A DNA stretch of 64,000 bases from Carnegiea gigantea (taxonomy: Eukaryota; Streptophyta; Magnoliopsida; Caryophyllales; Cactaceae): NCBI GenBank assembly GCA_029747015.1, contig JAKOGI010000439.1:426501-490500 (forward strand), given 5' to 3'. How positions within the stretch are numbered: the stretch's first letter is position 1; each line of letters begins with the position of its first letter. Under the pieces are notes generated by a model. That model was not told the DNA's origin. It ran no database searches and saw only the letters and a program-made list of their open reading frames with translations. The position numbers and the translations under genes were made by a program. Shown here piece after piece: positions 58,891-64,000 of this stretch.

Positions 58891-61680
58891 GAAAAAGTTA
58901 AATCACCGAAAGTCACATTGCATTACAAGTCGTACACATGAGTTCTAACCTGGACATGAGTTCTTTGTTACAGACGTTTCAGGTCAGGTTTTGAACGGCC
59001 TTCTGAGGAGCCAATGCTTCGTATGCCATCCATGGGATGCATGGTATGGCTGAAACGTTTTGGGTGCTTCCCTGAGTTATATGGACTAGGAAAGTATGTC
59101 ATGAGTAGGTGAAGCAACTATCTGCCCAGTTGAAAGTTTAAATAGACCCACCGAGTGACCAGCAACATTCCTGAGGGGTAACACCAGGGTTTCGCCTAAA
59201 GACATTGTTAATCCTCGAAAGGCGATCCCTTCTAATGTAAGTATCCCTAATGTAAGTATAATCAAGATAATTTTCGAAATTGAATTTCAAATCTCACCCT
59301 CTTTAGAAAAGTCCCTAATAGAGTCGCCACTGTAAGGATCCACCTCCCTGAGGGTGCGATCCCCCACGAATGGCTTAGAACTCATTGCCAGGCACTTCTA
59401 TATTTTTCTATAAATCAGATTTAATTTGTTTTTATTTTTTATTTTTATTTTAGGTTAGGCAGAACTGGACTACAAAACCATAAGAGACTGGGCCTTGGGC
59501 CTGTCCAGAGAACCTCGTCGGGTTCCCTTGTAAGACCAACTCTATTTCTCCTATAACTAAGACCCAGAAGTCTCCGCAACTTGATCTAGAATCTTGGTGC
59601 AGATCTGATCCAGAAACCCGGTGGGTTCTTGGGTCACATCAGACACCCTGATTCTAGGCCAGGCAGGTTCTACTAGCTTGGTTCAACTTTGTTTTCTCTA
59701 GTCTTGCAATGTATGAACAAATACCGAATAAAACAATTAAAAAACATTAATATTTAACAAAATAGAGTTGTAGTGAGTTTTAGAAAAACTTACAAAACAT
59801 GACACCTTTCGAAGCAGATCATACCGACAGGAACATCAAAGGGATAAATAAATTGAAGTTGCTTCAAAAGTGTTTTTGGAAAGGCTCCAAACAATCTGTA
59901 ATATGAGGACCCATCCAGACTCCTTGGTCTAGAACTGAGATTCTAGATTCTGGGATGAAGGTACGGTTTTGTGATAGAGCGCATCCCATCACCCCCGTCA
60001 TCACTAACGGCATCTACTAGTCAATATGGAAAATTAAAACTTAATTATAATAACATACATCCATGCAACCAATTAGAATCATTCATACAATCATACAAAA
60101 GATACAAACTATAGACCAATGCAAACAAAAGTAAAATAAATAAGTTACAGCAGATGAAAAACTACCTAAAGACTACATCTGTAGTAATTTAGTATCAAAA
60201 ATCATGAAATAGGAATAGAGTAGAAGAGTAGGAAAAGGTAGAGTTTTTACCCTCAGGATAATCCACTTAATTTGCTTAGGAACTCACCTAAGTGACATCT
60301 TTTTAACAGTTAACCTGATTTTCTATCTCCAATGTATGGAGTATTTCCATCCTCAATTTGGATGCTCTCCTTTCTCTAATAATTTGATGTGTTTTGATGC
60401 CTCTAACTAATTTGGTGCCTCTAACTAATGCCTAATCTATGTCATTCAATCCCCTTAGCCCCCTAGGGGTAGCCCCTAGTATAGTGGTTGAGGGGATAGT
60501 CTGAAGCAGTTTAAAAATAGGAGACCTAGTCTGAGTCCCATTAAGATTTATCTAAATAAGTACACTAATTCAGCTAGAATTGTAACTAATTAGTCTCTGT
60601 AAATTAATCAGCCTAGAATTCTAGTTAATTAATCCTGTTTAGCATAAAAAGACTCAAAGATATGGAGCCCGGCCAAGTTCCTAGCTAGAGGACCTAGCCT
60701 GGTCCTTGGAAGCAAGATCCTGCCCAGGCTCCTGGGCTCGGCTGTAGATAACCCAATTTATTTTGGCCATAAGTTCCACGTGCGACCTCTATTTGGGTGA
60801 TTCTTTTTACTTTAAAGCTTATTGAGTCTAATTTCTAATAAAACTAATTTCATAATTTTTGGATTAGTGTTGGAACAAGATTTAAGTAAAATAGTGAACA
60901 TGTGTCATTTCCAATACAAGCCCACATATTCAACTTATATCTTTTCCATTTCTTATTGGACTTTGGTGCACAGTAAGTCATTAGAAAGCTTATTTACTAA
61001 ATAATGTTGATACTTAAACTCAATAATTTTATATTCCATAGAGTGGATCTCAATTGGGCATCGAACTTTGTCAATTTGGGCCTGTTTGGGCTTCTTGAGC
61101 TTTATTAGCCATTTGGACTCGAATTTAAGGATTACTCTGCTGGTCTCCAAGTACACAAGTTGGGATATAATTTTTATCGTTGAGCAATTAAAAATAAAAT
61201 ATCATTTTTAAGCATCTACGCATGAGTTAATTATCAATTATGCCAGCACATTTCACATATACAAGTCAACCAAATAGGATAATGAGTTCCTGTTGCCCCC
61301 CCTGCCTTCTGAGTTGGAATCTAATAAAAGTCACCACCTAATGCATAATGGGTCATCCAAAATTTATTTAAAGTCATTGCAAAATTTTTCCATATGACCA
61401 TATTATAATAAGAAAAATTAGTAAGGGAATGACTAGTAAATATCCTGGGAATTTCTGACAATTATAATAAAGATGGCTAATAATTTATTTAAAGACGACG
61501 ATATCTATGTTATCTATAAGCCAGCACCCTCTTATGGTCTATAACTCTTGCAATGCGGTTGCCTAAATTACCCTCACCTTTAAATTTATTCCTTCATTTG
61601 AATTAACAATACATAACATTTAAATAATAAAAAATAAAAGAAGAGGGCAAATTATCTAAATTGAAATTGTTTATAAGAAA
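58891..61680. other. Intergenic or retroelement-derived DNA
   Basis: Near 59319-59372 the words AGAGTCGCCACTG and GATCCCCCACGAATGG are reminiscent of plant Gypsy untranslated regions. No gene or defined element ends were found. Frames at 60822-61156 are unrecognised. Confidence 0.3.
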
Positions 61681-61693
61681 AAAATATTATTTT

Positions 61694-61875
61694 TAATAAA
61701 AAGGATAAAACTGTTCCTTAATCCTCTGCTCCATTATCTCTTAATTCTTTTCTTTTTTTATTTTTTTTGCAATCCATTACCTCTTAATCTTAAAGGAAAA
61801 AAAAAATCATAAGTTTTAATAAAAAAGGATTAAACTATTCCTTAGTCTTCTATTCCATTATCTTTTAATCACCTT
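61694..61875. repeat. Two-copy direct repeat
   Basis: TTTTAATAAAAAGGAT to CCATTATCTCTTAAT (about 61695-61745) is repeated with a few changes at about 61816-61870. Confidence 0.7.
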
Positions 61876-61880
61876 CCCCA

Positions 61881-62290
61881 GGCTGTGTTTGGTAATAGAG
61901 ATTGCAGTAGTGGTTAGTGGTTTATAGTGGTCAAAATGATATGAACCACTACTTAAAAGTGTTCGGTAAAGTAGTGGTTAGAGGTTTATGTAGTGTTTTT
62001 CAAAAGCTAATAAAAGTAACTTTTAAGAACCTCCACCTAGTGGTTGCATTACAAATTACGAAATTCTTCTTTTTATTTACTAAAAACCTTCAGTTGTTGT
62101 GCCCTTTTTAGTCATTTTAATGAATCTGCTACATCACCAGCTACATTTACCAAACGCATTTATTTTAAATCGCTAGTTGAATAGTTAACCACTAACCACT
62201 AGTAGGTCACAGTTAATCACTAATAAAATCGCTAACAGCTAGTAAAATAGTTAACCATTACTAAAATAACTAATTTTACCGAACCCACCC
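61881..62290. mobile_element. MITE with GTGTTTGGTAA-type ends
   Basis: The left end GGCTGTGTTTGGTAATAGAG pairs with the inverted right end GGGTGGGTTCGGTAAAATTAG. Inside, GTGGTTAGTGGTTTA on the left is mirrored by AACCACTAACCACTA on the right. The superfamily and TSD are not resolved. The frame at 61917-62111 lies in the element. Confidence 0.5.
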
Positions 62291-63758
62291 TTTATCTCTA
62301 AATCACCCCACCGCATCCCTCTAAAGCAATCATCCCTAATTTCCTTTCACGCAACAAATTTTCATCTTTTATTATGGAGTATTAATTATCATCTTATGTT
62401 ATCATGTTATTTAATTATTAAAGTGCTATTGTGATATTTCTTCTCATTTTCCTTACTTTTTCTCCTCTAAAAAAGGATCAATTCTATCTTGGCTCCTACA
62501 ATTTCGGGTCTACCATCAAAAAGACAAAAACTCCAATGAATTCTATCTCTCCTTCTCCAATTTCCTGCTTAATAATATAGGGTATGCCTTTTGTTTGATT
62601 TGGTCAAGTCTATGTCATTGTTATCGCTAACCATTCTCCTACGCGTCGTAGATTGCAATCCTCTATTTTGAGCTTCGCTTGGCTTCATTTTCACGCATTG
62701 CGGGCATAGAGTTTTACAGTCATTTGGATTCTAGACTACGGGTTTTATTTTTTAATCAATTTTATCATTTTTCATTTGCATGAAACACTTCAATTTTTTT
62801 AACCCGACATTGGTATTGATTATTGATAATCACAATATCCTCGTATCATTTCATTTGTCATGCTATTGAATATTGTTTCTTGCCATTGAATTCCTTCTTG
62901 GAAAAATTAAGATTGTCAAAGAGCGGAGATCACTGATACCATTAAGACGAGTTTGCTGTCAGTGCTATAATGTGGGCCTACTCCCCCCCCCCCCCCCCCA
63001 AAAAACAAAAAACAACCATCATGTATTCACTATAAGTTCAATAGATTGTTTTCAGTTCGATTTTTTCGTCTAAATTGTATCAACAATTATGCATCGATTG
63101 TCACGTAAGATTCTCCTTAATAAAACTTACACTATTTATCGTAAGTTACCTATGTTTTAATCTTACTTATAAGCTATACATATAAAACTGTAAGTAGGTT
63201 TGTATTTTCTTCCAACTTTTTCATATTTTAATTGTAAATTGTCTCCAAATAACAATAGTTGAATTAATATGAACACTCTACAAGTGGTGATGTCAACACA
63301 TTTCTGCGAAGGCATTTCCTTTTACCAATATTTATCTAGATATCCTATGTATAATATGTGTATGCATAATGCTTTATGGTTTCAACATTAGGGAGAAAAA
63401 CTGTGTTTATCTGAACATGCCCAACTCAATAATAATCCCACCTACATTAGCTAAAGTCTTACAAGTTACTCGTAATTTTTGCCAGTGGCTTTCTCTTGCA
63501 ATGATGAATATTGAGTTTCAAAAATTGAACAAATTCTTTCTATGCTGTATTTTTTGTCATGCTAAGTAACATAAGTTTTTAAGGGAACATTATTTAATGT
63601 TGTGTTTCCTATTGTTTTTAGAATAGACGGAGAAATAATTTCAAATTCTAATAATAGTAATAGCAAAAAAAGACTTTGAGATTTTCAGAAAAAGAAAGCG
63701 GGACGAAAATTATGGATGGACTAAGTATTTGATACTATTTTCATTCAATGTTGCAAAT
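62291..63758. other. Intergenic DNA without recognised gene
   Basis: It contains a C17 run followed by A6 (62983-63005). No coding region is supported. Confidence 0.45.
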
Positions 63759-64000
63759 TGTTAGGAAATACAGCAAAGTAATAGCGGAAGCAATAGGATG
63801 AAACAGATATTCAGAAATTTAAAGAACGATAACAAGAACAAAGCAACGACACAAGATTTACGTGGAAACCCAATGCGAGAAAAAACCACGGACGGCGACG
63901 AGCACAATCAATTCACTATATGAGCAGGGAGAGTACAAAACGATCACAATCACAACAAGTGATTCGATCCCACAGCAGAATTACAATCTCCCTTGTAATC
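63759..64000. mobile_element. Start of an LTR, cut by window end
   Basis: TGTTAGGAAATACAGC opens a stretch with AAGATTTACGTGGAAACCC and AAAAACCACGGACGG, words very common in plant Copia LTRs read antisense to transcription. The right part lies beyond the window, so TSD and orientation cannot be checked. Confidence 0.5.

Overview
This window is nuclear DNA of a flowering plant. The evidence is spliced genes with plant introns, a starch synthase, a plant-specific mini zinc finger gene, and a dense layer of plant-type transposons. The species cannot be named from the sequence. Only two genes are recognised with confidence; most of the rest is mobile-element DNA, much of it delimited here by terminal motifs and target-site duplications (TSDs).

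Region 1-9,000: the 3' part of a class II soluble starch synthase gene (SS2) on the + strand, seen as three in-phase exons (3725-3769, 5046-5219, 7711-8667). The N-terminal exons are not in the window. The sequence upstream of the first exon is taken up by a 2.4 kb hAT-like element (1012-3394), which itself carries a small TTA-flanked MITE. The two visible introns hold tandem and homopolymer repeats.

Region 9,000-33,900: no recognisable intact gene. It holds a complete but decayed 9.7 kb Sirevirus-type Ty1/copia retrotransposon (11908-21574) with an extra ORF after pol, an 884 bp TIR element, a 159 bp tandem array, a solo LTR (25892-27459, TSD CATTT) lying just downstream of a candidate first exon on the minus strand, a TRIM element, several MITEs and another hAT-like element (30640-31467).

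Region 33,900-38,600: an intact MINI ZINC FINGER (MIF) gene on the minus strand (33984-34250) with a TATA box upstream, then a second TRIM and two MITEs.

Region 39,900-56,970: a second long copy of the hAT-like family (39952-42006), a 4.9 kb non-autonomous Helitron on the minus strand with two 3' ends (43580-48504), a TTA-flanked element whose interior is a 2.25 kb AAT/ATT low-complexity tract (48813-51397), and a very long solo LTR (53026-56969, TSD GCTAA) with a third hAT copy nested in it (54710-55042, perfect 8 bp TSD).

Region 57,000-64,000: degenerate LTR-retrotransposon debris, a 127 bp tandem array, another MITE (61881-62290) and, at the right edge, the start of an LTR cut by the window end.

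The two genes have unrelated roles: SS2 acts in plastid amylopectin synthesis, MIF regulates zinc-finger homeodomain transcription factors. No new multi-gene system is evident. The most notable material is the structure of the transposon families.
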